Position numbers and translations under genes: made by a program. The notes under the pieces are model-generated. The model was given only the letters and a program-made list of their open reading frames with translations. It did no database searches and was not told where the DNA came from. A stretch of DNA of 64,000 nt. It comes from Allodiplogaster sudhausi (taxonomy: Eukaryota > Nematoda > Chromadorea > Rhabditida > Diplogasteridae). The stretch covers positions 3,806,501 to 3,870,500 of the forward strand of contig CALZFC010000040.1 in NCBI GenBank assembly GCA_945643635.1, in the 5' to 3' direction. Positions within the stretch are counted from its first letter, which is position 1, and each line of letters opens with the position of its first letter. Shown piece after piece: positions 34,187 to 54,951 of the stretch.

Positions 34187-34921
34187 CCAAGTCCGTTTGC
34201 TGCGCTCGATATCCGTATGACATTTCATGCCGGAACGGGGTCGTCCCAAGACTGTATCTCTCTCTCTCTCTCTCTCCCTCACTCACTCCTATTCTATGAA
34301 TGAATTAGGCATTCATTACACTGTCCTCTTCTCTAACTTCGTGCTTCTTTTCTCTGTTGATGGGAAGGAAAATGAGCCGTGGCTGTGAAGAAGTCTTTGG
34401 CTGCATTCGGAGGGAAGAAGTAAAGGAAGACATGAACGTTGGTGCAGGGACATGTGGCCTTTCTCTCGCTATTGTGCGCAGCCAGAAAAAAATGAGAGAG
34501 AGAGAGAAAGGGGAGGGTGAGAAGGGAAGGGAGTGAGAACTGGGAAGAGAGGGGGGGGAGAGATAGCTGACCGAGCGAAGCTTGGCCGAACAGCCATCAT
34601 TAACAGACGTTGTCTACGTTCTCGTTTTAGTTGAACTCCGGGCTGCCTTCTTTTGCGCTGTTGCTCATCTTTTTTTTATGTTGTTTTGATGAATCACTTC
34701 TTATCTCTCATCCATTTCTCATAATTACAAGTTTAATTATTGTTTTACCTTCCTTCTCTTCTTCACCCTCTTCGATGATTACGGAGGAGCTAGTCCGAAT
34801 TATCCTATCTGACGGATTTTGCCACCGCCTTCAACCCCGCTTCGTCATTCCCTCGCAATGTTCTCCCCGCACATCGTTGGCTTCGCTTTAACTCTCTCTC
34901 TCCCCTCTTTCTCTCCCTATC

Positions 34922-34968
<47 letters not shown>

Positions 34969-35760
34969 GCTCTCTCTTTCGCTCTCTTGCACGCCCACTA
35001 GTACTTGTCAGTGAAAGCGTGTCCCTCTGTAACATCCGGCCACCCCCTTGCCTGGTTTCTTGGATAAGGAAGGATTGAATGTCTCGATATCCTCCGCGTC
35101 GTCTGTCTCTCCTTCCAAGCAGACTCCCTTGTGTTGCAGGGATGAGAGAAGACCCCATCAGCTACATACTTATCTTGCATTACATATTTCGTATCTCTTT
35201 CTTAGGATTTAATTTTGTGATAGCCTATGATAAATCAAGCTTTCTTCATTCATTTTCCGATTTCCTGTTAAAGCAACAAACCTTGATTCGAGGGTGTTTT
35301 CGTTGCTTTCTTTTGTTGTTCACTTTTGCCTTCACTGTTTTGTTCTCCTTCATTTGTCACCTTTCTTCTCACGTCTCTCTCTCTCTCCCGCTCTCTCTCC
35401 CTCTCTCTCTCTCCCTCTCTCTCTCTCCCTCTCTCTCTCTCCCACTCTCTCTAATATTACTTACTTTCCAGCACGGCTTCGTCTTCGTCAACGACGGAGG
35501 AGGCTCCATCCTCCTCTTCCGGGATGTTAATGGTTGATTCCGAAGAAGAAGATGACGAGTCCTGTCCGTCTCATATTTCATACAACGACCTCAAGGTTGT
35601 TTTTTTAATCATTTGTTAATGGAATGATTTATTCACCAACTATTGGAATTTTTTGTGTGCACCGAAAACTTTTCTCGTGTGGTAATACAATTTTCTTTGA
35701 ATTTACTCCATGCTGCGCAAATGGCTTTCGCCGTGACGCGCGTTAAACTAAAATGTATCT

Positions 35761-35797
<37 letters not shown>

Positions 35798-38700
35798 TCG
35801 CGCGCTCTCTCTCGTTTGCGTGTTGTTCCTTGTGTAGTGCTTTTATTGATTGCAATAATTTATGGGGGAAAAATGAGCGAGTGGCTTTGTTAGCGGGCTG
35901 CTTATGACAGCGACAGACTAGCCACTTCTCCCTTGTTGACTGTTCGGTGATTGCTGATGAGAAGAGGAAGCGGAGGAAGGAGTGCAGCAGTGAGAGAGTG
36001 TACTTCTGGAGAGGAAGAGAAGCAAAGGAATCCGAGAGAGTCATTTCTTTGCTGGTCTGGTCTTATCTCACTAATCCCTGATCACCTCGTGTGTTACGCT
36101 TTTCTGAAGGGGGAGGAGATGAGATGAAAGGGAATGTCTCATTGCCAGGATTCGGTACGAGAATGTCTGGAGAAGGAACCCAGCATGAGAAATGCCGACG
36201 ACCTTTCCACTTTACTCGTCAGTTCAATCCTTCTTCCAAGCATCAACTCCTCCCTTCCTCTAAGGAAGCGCTTAATCTATTGGAAAAACATCAAATCTTC
36301 TACTTCTATTCTCGCATATCAAAGTAGCTATTAAGTGCTTAACAGCGGAATGGTTCAGGACTTCATGCAGCACATGTCGGCCTTTGCTTCCCTTCCGATG
36401 TCCATCAAGAGACAACTTTGTCTCAAGATGGTCTACGCCGTTGTCCCTGAGGCGGGCACCATTGTAATGCACAATAACGAGCGACTCGATGCCTGGTTAG
36501 AATCTTCGCTGTGTTCAAACCCTTTTATCACATGTCGATGTAACTTCCATATAGATGATTACAAAGTTATATTGTGCTTGCAGGTCGGTAATTGTGAATG
36601 GCCAAGTAGAAGTGAGTAAGCCGAGTGGGGAGAGAGCTGAGTACAAACTGGGTGACTGCTTCGGTGCTGAGCCCATAGCCACTCAGCAATACCACTGCGG
36701 CGATATGAGAACACTCGTTAGACATCTTCAACTATCTGATAAATCATACTTGATATTGAATTAATGCCATTTGTTCATATCCATTTTTTGAGGTAGCGGA
36801 TTGTGAGTTCGTTCTGGTTGAACACAAGGACTTCTGCTCGATCATGTCTACCTTGGGTGAACACATAGAAAAGGACCGAGATGGCCTAACGGGAGAGGTG
36901 AGGTTACTTCACCCCAACAATAATGATGTCTACCCTATCCCCTTTAACATTGCTTTCCGATCATATTTTGTTTTCTTTTTACCATTTCTTTGTAACAATT
37001 ACTAGTAGTTCTTTTTTTTTTCTTTAAAAAAATTGAGGTGATGCGTATTCTTTTAACGAATGAAATGTTGTAGGTTGTAAGTGAAACGGAGAGGCGCACG
37101 GTCGGTAATCACGTCGGCTTGGTGCTCATCAAGGGAAAGGTTCACTCTCCTCATTCACTTTTGCAACTCTCACAAATGTTTTTTTTTCATCTCCACTGTT
37201 TCAGTGTTTACTGTGAGAATTGCAGCCGGACAAGTTGATTAGCCATTTGGTGGAGGAGCGAGACTCTTCAGTTGACCCTCATTACGTGGATGACTTCCTC
37301 TTGACTTACCGTGTTTTCATCCACGACCCTTGCTCCATCTTCGAGAAGCTCATGTACCTCTTTGCTGACTCTGCCTATCGCGACAGGGTGTGCATTCATC
37401 TCTTCTTATCTCTCGTGCCATTCCCATGATAACCTCCCTTCAGGTTGCTCGGATCGTGTTGTTGTGGGTGAACAACCATCATAACGACTTCGAGACAAAC
37501 GACGAGTTGGCCAAGTTGCTCTCAAGATTTGAAGCTGCCTTAGAAAGGTTACTCTAATTTCTATTCGCTCTATTTCTTTTTCTTACTTATACTAGTTTCG
37601 CCTTGATTAGTTGAAGAATACTTGCCTATTTTAGAGACGGAATGCATTCTCAACAGTCTCTTCTGAACATTGCTTGTTCTGTCAAGGCTCGTCCCCGCTG
37701 TGTTCAGTTCTCCAGAGCTTCTAAGGTTTCCTTGCTATATCCTTTGAGACCATTCTGGATTACTGTGATTATGAATTAGTATGACATTTCTGGAGTTGAG
37801 GATGATCCTCTGCCCTTTGTCCTGGTTGGTGGGAAGGAGCTGAACTCTGGTATCTTCGTGTCTCAAGTCGATGTCGGGTCGACGGCTGAAAAAGCGGGAG
37901 TGAGGAAAGGAGACGAGTTGATTGAGGTTTGCTCTTCTTTTCTTCTTGTTGCTTCATTCTTTTTGCTCTATTTTCTCTGATGACTCATCCCACTTGAAAT
38001 ACTTTTCTTCTCTTAAGGTCAACAGCCAATCGCTTAAGTTCGCAACTCTTTCTCGCGCGAATGATCTGGCAAAACGAAGTGTTCAACTGTCTCTTCTACT
38101 CAAAAGCAACATCCTTGGCTTCAAAGAACTGATCTCACGTGGCTCAGTCTCCGAGGCAGGAGGCGGTGCTAGCAGTGCAGCGAAACAGAGGACTAAGGCC
38201 ATTGTCGGCGCCCTTGGTGCACCCAGGTATGCTTTTCTCTTTTTATTCATTTATTGTAATTTATATTATTTCTGTTTTATTAATTGCAGAACGAGTGTCC
38301 CGAATGTGAAAGCGATGCAACTTGGGAACGGAGGACTGCAGGGGGCAGTTGGGCCGAAGTTGTCGGCTGCCACTCTGAAGCCAGGAGGGACGGGGGGCAT
38401 GATGGACCGGCTGTTCACCATGTGGAGGGCCGGAGGGGGACGAGCCGAGAGTTGTGGAGACGACTCTGTGGACGGAACCATGCACAGAATGGTTCGGTCT
38501 CATTTCAACCATTCGATTTATGCTTATTTTGTTAGCGACTAGCAAAATGAGGAAAGTTTTCTCATAAATGAAATGATTTTGGAATGTGCAGCCATCATCG
38601 GAACTTCGCTCGTCTCGTTCGAATCCCGACCTGGTGAATGCCCTCTCTCCATCCTCCTCAGTAACTCAAGGCTTGCTGGCTCAGTACTACGGCCCCGTGA

Positions 38701-39200
38701 GAAGTGAGGTGCCTGAACACGTCCTGAAGATCTACAGGGCAGACCAGACATTCAAGTACCTCCCGGTCTACAAGGAGACCACTGCTCAGAATGTTGTCCA
38801 GCTTGCTCTCCAAGCTAGTTTTTCCCTCATCTTTTTTTTACTACTCCACTTTTATTTTTTCCCGATTAATAATTGCGCTCTTCAATTTAACTCCTAATGA
38901 ATTCAGCGTCTAAAGCAAAACGAAGTTTTGTCCGTTCTAGTAAAATTAAGTTCCGCTGTTTCAGATGATATTTCTCACATTCCATTATTTTAGCAAAAAA
39001 AACCTTTTGATGCATAAATGAAACTTGTGGTTGAAGGTAATGTCTGTTTTGTATTGTAGGAGTTCGGGATGACTCACGAAGGAAGCCTGGAATGGTCCCT
39101 TTGTGAAACGAGTGTCACTCCTGAACGAGTCATCAAGCAAAGGCGATTGCCGCCGCAGATGGAGAATCTCGCGGAACGAATCTCTCTCAATGGCCGGTGC

Positions 39201-39242
<42 letters not shown>

Positions 39243-41465
39243 TCTCTCTCCCTCTCTCTCTCTCTCTCACACACACTCTCTCCCTCTCTCTCTCCCTCTC
39301 CTCTCTCTCTCTCCTCTCTCTCTCCTCTCTCTCTCTCCTCTCTCTCTATCTCTGTCTGTCTGTCTGTCTCTCTCTCTGTCTCTGTCTCTCTTTTCTTTGT
39401 TCCATCCCAACCTCTCTCGTCCTAGCCTTTTGTTGTAGTTATTACCTGAAGAACAACTCCCGGTCGGATCCTCTAGTGCCGGATGAACTGGCGGGAGAAG
39501 TGTTGAAGGAGGCGCAGGCCCCGCTGCTCTCTCTCAATGCGTATGTCGTGGCTGCTCAGCTCACTCTCCAGGTAAGGCTCTTCATTCACTTGTAGTCGAA
39601 TCAACCAATCATGGTTATCACTTACCCTTTATCACTGAATAGAAAGTAATCAATAATTGCAGGACTTTGCTGTGTTTTCGTCGATCGAGCCGACCGAGTA
39701 CATCGACAATCTGTTCCAACTTGAGAGCCGGTTCGTTTCGTCCTCCATGCTTGGTGCATTTTGTCGTTCGTATAGATATACCTTAAAAGTTGGTTAATCG
39801 GAAATGGATTGCAGATATGGATGGGCTCGCCTGGGCGAGTTCGAATCCATTTTCAACCGAGAGATGTGGTGGGTAGGGAGTGAGGTCTGCTCAGAGAAGA
39901 ATGTCAACAAGAGGGCCAAGCTCATCAAGAAGTTCATCAAGATTGCGAGGTCTCATTCTTTGCTATTCTTACTTTTCTCCTCTTTTCCTCGCTGTTCTCT
40001 TCTCCTTTCAGTTCTCCTCTTTTCCTTGCCGTTCTTGTTGCCCTGGTGGACGATCTCCTCCCCTTGCAGATACTGCCGTGACTTGCGGAACTTCAACTCG
40101 ATGTTCGCCATCTACAGCGGCCTGGAGAAGCACGCCGTGCGTAGACTGCATGATTCGTGGAATCGAGTGAGCGGGTAAGCAGATCCTTCTTTCTCTTCCT
40201 TCTCTCATTCTTGTTATCGTCTCAAAGAATGACTGATTCTTCAGGAAGTACATGAAGATGCTGGATGAGATGGCTGCCCTGGTCGAGTTGTCCCGCAACA
40301 TGAGCAAGTACAGACAACATCTGGCTGCTCTCATTCATGAGCCTCCACTCATTCCCATCTACCCAGTCATCAAGAAGGTTTCTCTTGCCCTCCCTTTCTC
40401 TCTCAACTCTTCTTCTCTCTATCTTGATCTCTCTACAGGATCTCACCTTCATGCACGAAGGCAATCCGACGTACTCCGAGAAGCTGGTCAATTTTGAGAA
40501 GCTTCGAATGATTGCGAGAGAGGTGCGGAAAGTGGCGAAGCTGTGCAGCGCTCCTTACGAGATCAACCAGATGGCAGAGAGGGTTCGTTCCTTCATTCTC
40601 GCCCTTCAAATCTTCTCTATGCTAGCTTGCACTTTTATTAGTAGTACAGTCTGGTTTTAATTGTAAAATATATTTATTCTCAGAGTGGTGGAAACATCAA
40701 CGACGCGTTGTTGCACATGAATACGTTCGAGTATGGTCCGGGCACGGTAGCCACGATGAGGAAGAACCACGGGAAGCAAGCATCTCAGCCGAGGAAGAAG
40801 GTTGTTTCTCACGATCAGGGATTAGAGTGGGGAAGGAGGTGTTGGGCACGGAATTCAGAGTGGGCTAGCTGTTTCTGCATAAGTGATCCATAAAAACATA
40901 TGGTGGGGTAGGGCTTTGGGGAGGCCGGCAATAAAGGTGGGTCTGTTAAATCGACAGTACCTTTTTTGACCTTTGCTCCCTTTTAAGACTTCAAAGAACG
41001 ATTTTTATGTGCGCTATCTTTTATAACCAGTAATTTATGTTCTTCAGATCTATGAGCAAGCCCTGATGGTGCGGAAAGTGAAGGCGTACTTGGCGGAGTT
41101 GTTGGTGGTGGACTTGGAGTCGGCACTAGATGCCCTCTCCCTCGAGGCGGAACCCTCTACGGCACCCTCGAATGGGGAGAGAGTTGGATCTTCCTCGGCC
41201 TCTGCCTCGATGGGCTCCTCTGGTCTCAGTCGACGACCCCCTCGTGTCCCATCCCCTACCCCAAGCAGTCTGAGCAGCCAGTCCGCCGGCTCTGCTTCTG
41301 CCCTCCAAGCCCAGATGGGTCCCCTCAGGGGTTTCGTCGGTGCCAAGTTCGGAGTGGATTCTCCGAATGCTGTGCAGAAGATGATGAATCTAGTGCATCA
41401 GAGCAAGACAAAAGAAAGAAGCTCACTCCCCTCATCCACTGCTTCATCGCCTGTCACTAAAGGTA

Positions 41466-41505
<40 letters not shown>

Positions 41506-41523
41506 TTCTCTGTTTCTCTCTCT

Positions 41524-41616
<93 letters not shown>

Positions 41617-43158
41617 CTACCTCCTTCGTTTCTCTATCCAGGAGTACGACCAGTGGCGAGTGTGCAGAGAGTGCCTTCTTTGACCTCTCGTCCCGAGAGT
41701 GTTGAGCATCTGAATGCGGAGAGCTCTTCCGTTACAGGCTACTATCATCCAGGTTAGGAGAGAGGGTTACATTGTGAATGGTAGTCATGAGTTCTGCTAC
41801 TGAACTCTTCTCTCATTCAATTACTATTCTTCTTGGTATGAAATTGTTGGCTAGAATAGACGTGTGGAATGAGTGGGTTCGTTGCATTTCGCAAATTAAT
41901 CTTAGCCTTTTTATTGTTAGCTATTTGTGATTACTAAGCTCTTTGACGTTTGCTTCATTTACCACTGCCAGTTTTTATTCTTATCTCGCTTTTACTCGTT
42001 TAGTGGCTGGGTCATAGGAGTAGTTGTTTTCATCGATAGGATGAATAACTTGAGAGGCTGGGAATCGGATCACAAGGGCAGTGAGTGACGACGCTTTTCA
42101 GACGTCCTTATCTGAACTGGCGATGTTCCTTCTTCTTCTCTCATCCCTCTTCTTCTCTCGTGTTCTCTCCTCTCTCTGCATTCCACTCCTCCGTTAGCTT
42201 GGTAAAAAAGCAAGTCCGCCGTCTCCTTGTGGAATAACTAGAAGTCACCTCTTAACTGTTGTAGTCTTTTCAATGCGTGCACCCCGTGAATGGCCTTCTG
42301 TCTACTGTCCTATCACTTTACCACTTTCCTCTTTTAACTCAACTGGATGGTTGAATGGAGGGCTCTAAAGGGAGTGGTCGTGGGCGGGGAGAGATACTTC
42401 TGGTGGAGGTGTTAAGACTCACTTTGCTTTCATCACTAACACGGAGTGACGGTTGTTTAACAACAACATTAAGGTATCTGAATAACCTTTCTCTGTCTAG
42501 GCGAGGAGCGAACATCAGCTTTGCCCCCTCCGCTTCCTCGCAATTCTGCTCTGCCTCCGAACCCACCCTCCACTTCCTCCAATGCCACTTCTCTTCACAG
42601 GTTGTTATCCTTTCTCAATCGCTCTCTGCTGTAGTCATCGTATCCCTTTTGCAGACCTCTGGTGATGGAAGAGACTCCCTCCAGTTACCGCCAATCCTAC
42701 CCCGGCCGAGGAGCGAGGGTGGAAAGGGGTCTTCAGGGGGTGCTCCTTGGCCACCGCCCCGTGCCTGTCTCAGGCCATCGTGTCAACTCCGCCCCTTCCC
42801 ATCCAATCCGCGTTCTTCCCATCAACCGACAGGCGCCGGCGCCTTTTAGCGACGAAGGTCAGTATATTTTCTTCACCATTATTATGGAACTTGCTTCCTT
42901 TTCCTTTTATTCTTCATCAAGAATCTAGTTTAAGCTTCTTGGATTATGAAAAATCAATTGGTGACCACTTTCTTTAAAATAACTTATTTAATTCTCTTAG
43001 AACCGCAATTGTTTAGAAGACCAAATATCACGCGTCTAACCGTCGCGTCGTCTCTCCCTCAATCCCTCTCCATTGCTGCGTCATCTGAATCTCTCTCTCC
43101 ATCCACTCTCTCCTCTGTTCTTTCTCGTTTCCTTCTTATTTGCCTTCGGGTATTATAA
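27856..43158 (+). CDS. pxf-1: PDZ-GEF, Rap guanine nucleotide exchange factor (RAPGEF2/PXF-1 type)
   Basis: This GEF loads Rap GTPases and controls adhesion and epithelial integrity. Thirty-three in-phase exons give 1523 residues, close to RAPGEF2 (about 1500): 27856-27924, 28085-28212, 28317-28400, 31191-31266, 31693-31789, 32373-32626, 32790-32923, 35472-35595, 36149-36217, 36359-36495, 36584-36716, 36793-36897, 37074-37139, 37226-37387, 37444-37547, 37635-37725, 37780-37926, 38018-38226, 38290-38491, 38592-38813, 39060-39196, 39439-39571, 39663-39730, 39815-39949, 40070-40174, 40245-40377, 40439-40582, 40684-40800, 41048-41462, 41642-41752, 42501-42600, 42655-42857, 43001-43158. Domains in order: cNMP-like ([12 protein letters not shown]), Pro-rich linker, second cNMP-like, RasGEFN ([12 protein letters not shown]), PDZ ([13 protein letters not shown]), RA, RasGEF ([22 protein letters not shown]). 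Intron 20 has a GC donor at 38814. The last exon (43001-43158) is least certain. Confidence 0.95.
28401..31190. other. Long third intron of PDZ-GEF with GA tracts
   Basis: Contains (GA)n at about 28965-29025, a G9-type run at 29041-29049, (GA)n at 30436-30463, and the candidate exon 29195-29307. No other coding segment is recognisable. Confidence 0.7.
29195..29307 (+). CDS. Candidate alternative first exon of PDZ-GEF
   Basis: Inside the 2.8-kb third intron, ATG at 29195 opens a 37-codon segment with coding-like composition ([20 protein letters not shown], then [10 protein letters not shown]) ending at a strong donor GGAAAG|GTACGT. It ends in phase 2, the same phase as exon 3, so it can splice in frame to exon 4 at 31191. 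That would make a form lacking the N-terminal half of the first cNMP-like domain. The frame remains open upstream of the ATG. Not proven without transcripts. Confidence 0.5.
32924..35471. repeat. PDZ-GEF intron 7, rich in (TC)n and (GA)n microsatellites
   Basis: Tracts at about 33360-33418 (TC with CGCGCG), 33780-33835 (GA), 34148-34183 (TC), 34255-34278 (TC), 34495-34560 (GA/GGG), 34928-34985 (TC) and 35372-35452 (TC). The last ends about 20 bases before the acceptor of exon 8. Apart from these I see nothing in the 2.5 kb. Confidence 0.85.
35763..35815. repeat. (TC)n tract with CGCGCG in a PDZ-GEF intron
   Basis: About 50 bases of TC with an embedded TCGCGCGC, like the tract at 33360. It lies in the intron between exons 35472-35595 and 36149-36217. 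Confidence 0.85.
39199..39400. repeat. (TC)n microsatellite abutting a PDZ-GEF donor site
   Basis: About 190 bases of TC, CTCC, CACA and CTGT variants, beginning about 10 bases after the donor at 39197 and making up most of the 242-base intron. Confidence 0.9.
41464..41612. repeat. (TC)n microsatellite filling a PDZ-GEF intron
   Basis: About 150 bases of TC with occasional T and C insertions, starting directly at the donor (41463) and ending about 30 bases before the acceptor at 41641. Confidence 0.9.
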
Positions 43159-43589
43159 CTATTATATACCTTGATACGTCAATAGATGTTTTCACACAAT
43201 TCTTGTTCAACCGCTCGAATTTTCCTTGCCTCTCTAGTCTCCTATCCAGTTTGTTTTACTAGACTTCTTTCTCTTGCCTATTTACTGCCTTGAGAGCCAT
43301 GAATAGCTAAGCTAGCCTTGTACAAATCAAGCTAGATGCTTGTTCTTCCTTCACTCTGTACATGAATCATTCTGAGGTGCTATATCCATGCTTTCTTATT
43401 CAATTTGTCATTTCCGAGGTTAAGTCTCCCTTGTTTATGTTCTTTCAGTTTCAATTGGACTAGGACCAGTGTTTGTTGAAGATACTGATGTTGGATGCTA
43501 AGAACTCTTGCCAGATAACCTCGATGAAAGCTCAAGACCGGGACTCTCGCTCTGACTGCGTGGCTGTCATTATATTTCACTGTCTATGT

Positions 43590-43722
<133 letters not shown>

Positions 43723-44353
43723 GTGTCTTCCTTCCTTCTGGAATCTAACATCACCTTTCGTTACCTACCTACGCCAATCGCACTTTTCCTCTCACAATTG
43801 CCATACAGATCACCTCATAACGTTGCCTGTTTAAATCGTAATCAGTCATTTTGCTCTCCTTCATGATGTACACAAGCAACCTCCGTGGTCTCGACTTCAA
43901 TTTGCCGATTCTTTCATGCTGACTGCTGACTTGTCTTCTAACCCTGTAACAACCAGCACAACATTGGCTCCCATGGCTGGCTGCAATTCATATCTGTCAC
44001 TTTCATTTATGGGTGCTCGTTTCGATTAGAATTCTCTGTTTCCTTACTGTAATTAATTCGTTCTTATAACGATTAACAAAAGAACATTGACTGTTCGAAA
44101 TATATATCTGGATAAATGACGTCTACGCTGAGAAAGATGTCGTTTTGAATGGAACAGTGTTGAGTGGCAAAGGGTCCGCTTTAATTTGCTTCGCGAATGA
44201 CAACTGGGGGCATTATAGAGATGCACTTTGAAGTGCTTTGGTTAGTTCATGGGGCCATGGTGGTTCAGGGTGATACCTGGGTTTGACTGAACGAATTATA
44301 CGATATCGTATTCTGTAGAAAACGGGCTGTGGTTGCGTGACTGAAAATAGTTA

Positions 44354-44409
44354 GGTTGTTATTGGCACTATTCTTGTTATTGGCACTATTCTTGTTATTG
44401 GCACTATTC
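44354..44409. repeat. Three direct copies of a TTATTGGCACTATTC unit
   Basis: The unit TTGTTATTGGCACTATTC is repeated three times head to tail with almost no change. No known function. Confidence 0.85.
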
Positions 44410-44930
44410 ATCTCAATTTTTTGTACGATTGAATTTTAATTCTCTTGAAGAACCGCAGGGAATAGAATATGTGAGGACGAGGGGAGCGGGAGGGAATTGA
44501 GAGAGAGAAGAGAGCGAGGGGACGACCGCCGCTTGAAGGCAAGAATTAGTACCGAAATGAAATGAGTTCACCGATTAGAAGCATGTAATCGTTATGGAAT
44601 GGGTGACTCACGTAGGCTAGTATTAATGACAACGTAAACCTAGAGGTTCTACGTGGCTCATGACTAGAATGAGAGATGAGAGGTACACGCCACGTAAAGA
44701 TAACCGCAGTATAATATAAAATTACAGTTTTGGCGTACCCACCCTGTTTTTTTTAGCCCCCGGGGGTCTTAAACACCCTGTTTTGTGGGACCCTCGGAGC
44801 AGCCATTTTTCCCATCGGTTAGAGATAAGAGCCACGAGAGATCCGCAATGCCATGTATGCAATGCTAAAGGCTACGTTTACAACAGAGAGTACGGATGGG
44901 AAAAATGATCTACTTTGTTGAGTGAAGTGG

Positions 44931-46707
44931 ATGGCGACTTCCAACGCCCTCCGTCAATTTTCTCGCGTCTCCACGAAGGAAAGTGTTCTCTTCGTCTGTG
45001 ATCTACAGGAGAAATTCCGGTATTTGAAATACTTATGAGTTTCACTTTATAGATAAGAGAGTTTTACAGGAACAACATTATCAAGTTCCCGCAGGTTGTT
45101 GAAGTATCGCGACGACTCATCGAAACAGCTCGAATTCTCCAGGTTATTATTTTTGTTAGGTAGTAGAAGGAAGGTACGGGGTAAGAGATGAAAGTAGAAT
45201 ACGAGTGCAGGTGCCGATCATCGCAACTGAGCAGTACCCGAAGGGTCTCGGCCACCTCGTCCCCGAGCTCAACGTACCCGAGGGCACTAGAGTCTTCGAG
45301 AAGACTAAGGTTCTAGTTTCTCGTTCTCTAGCAACAGATGAATGAATGCCCCTTCAGTTCTCGATGTGCCTTCCTGAAGTCGAAGAGATTCTGCCCAAAT
45401 CCGCGAAGTCGATTATTCTCTGCGGAATTGAAGCGCACGTTTGCGTGCTGCAGGCATGGCAGGGCTCTTTTTCGTGTTCACTCTGACTTTTCTCTCTCTT
45501 CAGACGACCTTCGACTTCCTTGAGAAGGGCTACAGTGTCCACGTTGTCGTCGATGCCACGAGCAGCCGCGCCGCTGTGGACAGGTCTTTATTTCCTTTTT
45601 CTTTCTTTCTCTCTTTTTTCTTTCCTGCTTTCTTTCTTCCCTTCTTTCTTCGTTCTTCCAGGGGAATAAAGGGTTACCGGATTGTCTTCCTGAACAGGTT
45701 GTGGTAGTTTAAAAATGGGGTCAAAACACACGGTGGGGTAGTTAAGAAACCAATTTTTCTCCTTCTCTCGTTTTCTATATATATAGTAACCGAATTTATG
45801 AAAAAATCTCTTAAAAAACAGGTAATTCGGGGACCACCGAAGCAGCGATTCGCAACCCTTTTATTTATTCCCTGTACTGGGGAGAGTGTACACTATAGAG
45901 AGGTGATATATGTTGACGGGAAAGTTAGGAAGTGTATGGGAGTTTGTGTTGAGAGAAGAGTGAAGGGAGGAAGAGAAGGGTCAGAGGAGGCGACAGTCTG
46001 GCGGCTATCGGCCGGCGCCTCCCTGCAAACAACCCGGACGCCTTCTCCAGCTTCTTCTACGAATAGGAGGAGAGAGAGAGAAGAAGAGAGAGAGGAAGAG
46101 AGAGAGAGAAGAAGAGAGAGAGAGAAGAAGAGAGAGGGAGAGAGAGAGAAGCAGAAGTGGAAAGGAGTCGTGATGAATGATGTGGTAAAGCAAAAAGGAA
46201 GAAAATAAGAGCATAAGCATAGTGAGCAGTGAGTGCTTTGCAACTTCCCTTGCACATTCTCAGCAAACAGTTTACCCAGTCTACTTTTCCTTTTCTCTCG
46301 GTATGCGTGGTTTACGGAGCGCTTTTTGTGTCCGGCGAACTGTTTACTTTGAAAGATTTTACGGTTATGCTGAATAATAGTGTCATGGCTCAGAAAGTGT
46401 TGAATAGCCTAAACACTAGAAAAAAGCATCAAAAACGAGATAGCGAAGGACCGTGATATCGTTGTGATTGCAACTTAGCCGTTCCAGGGCCTTCGCCTAC
46501 AAGCAGATGGAAAGAGCGGGCGCTGTGCTGACAACCAGTGAGTGCGTGATCTTCAGTCTTCTGGGAGGTGCCAGTCATCCCAACTTCAAGGAGGTCCTCT
46601 ATTCATTCCTCTTTCTTCTCTCCACTTCGACTGGTTGTTTCTTTCAGGTACAAAAAGTGGTCATGAAGTCTGCCCCTGATACTGGTCTTCTCCTCAGCCA
46701 CATCTAG
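44931..46707 (+). CDS. Isochorismatase-domain protein (ISOC1/2 type hydrolase)
   Basis: A member of the cysteine hydrolase superfamily related to nicotinamidases; the substrate of animal ISOC proteins is not established. Seven exons (44931-45019, 45070-45142, 45211-45309, 45358-45453, 45504-45583, 46488-46593, 46648-46707) join in phase to 200 residues, normal for the family. [13 protein letters not shown] holds the catalytic Asp, [13 protein letters not shown] the Lys-containing region, and [18 protein letters not shown] the catalytic Cys. [11 protein letters not shown] and [11 protein letters not shown] complete the fold. All three catalytic-triad positions (D, K, C) appear present. The start ATG at 44931 precedes a short N-terminal extension typical of ISOC. 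Intron 4 uses a GC donor (CAG|GCATGG at 45454). Intron 5 is the longest, about 900 bases, with no recognisable content except GA near 46070-46150. Confidence 0.95.
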
Positions 46708-47051
46708 AGGAAGTCGGTTGTACTGTCTTCCCGCTGCCATTTCCTTTGTCTTCCACTGTAGATAAATTATCAGAGCACTCCTTTATTAGATTGTGTAGTT
46801 GAATAACAGAGAAGTGAAGTGTCGCCTACCGGAGGCAATTCATCAAGCAGACTATGTACAGGATGTGAAGCATTCAATACACCGTAAAGTCGAGTAAGGT
46901 GTTAAAGTCAAGCTGAACAAGTAAGTAGGCGAGAGCAGAAGGGCGTAGGAGACTTTTCCAAAAACCGTGGGAAATTGAGGGAGTTCTCGGCAGGACACTC
47001 GCTTTGCACTTCCGAGTTTACCTGTGCTCTACCGTAGTTGTGAGAGAGAGG
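46708..47051. other. Convergent spacer between ISOC-type gene and QSOX
   Basis: About 345 bases between facing 3' ends; nothing further recognised. Confidence 0.7.
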
Positions 47052-54516
<7,465 letters not shown>

Positions 54517-54906
54517 CTATAATCACCAATAATCTCATTTATGACACAGAGAGAGAGCGAGAGAGAGTGAGAGAGAGAGAAAGAGAAAGAGAGATGCTGG
54601 GAATGGCCAACACGGAATTAGATAAGAGGGAGTTCATTAACAGCGTTGACATCGTGAGAAACATTTTTGCGAGAAGAATAAAGAGAGTGGAGTCTCGTGG
54701 CCAGTAGCATTGCAGGAATAAAAGATGGTAATATATCCAAAAAAATTCCAGAAGGAGAGAGGAGATAGAGAAGAAGTGGTCGGACAATACGGGAGAGAGA
54801 TGCAGGGGACTGGGGCCGCGTGGAAGGCAGAGACAAACATTCACATGAGCAAGCTATTAGCACAAACAATCACTGCTAATAGTAGATATGCAAAGAGATC
54901 GGGGTT

Positions 54907-54951
<45 letters not shown>

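Noticed and set aside
36300..36358. Acceptor GTGCTTAACAG (36341-36351) for PDZ-GEF exon 10
   Set aside because: It breaks phase; the acceptor TGGTTCAG at 36358 joins LL to DFMQHM in frame and matches the family.
42355..42849. Plus-strand frame of 164 codons near the PDZ-GEF 3' end
   Set aside because: It is out of frame with the two in-phase Pro-rich exons 42501-42600 and 42655-42857 that continue the GEF.
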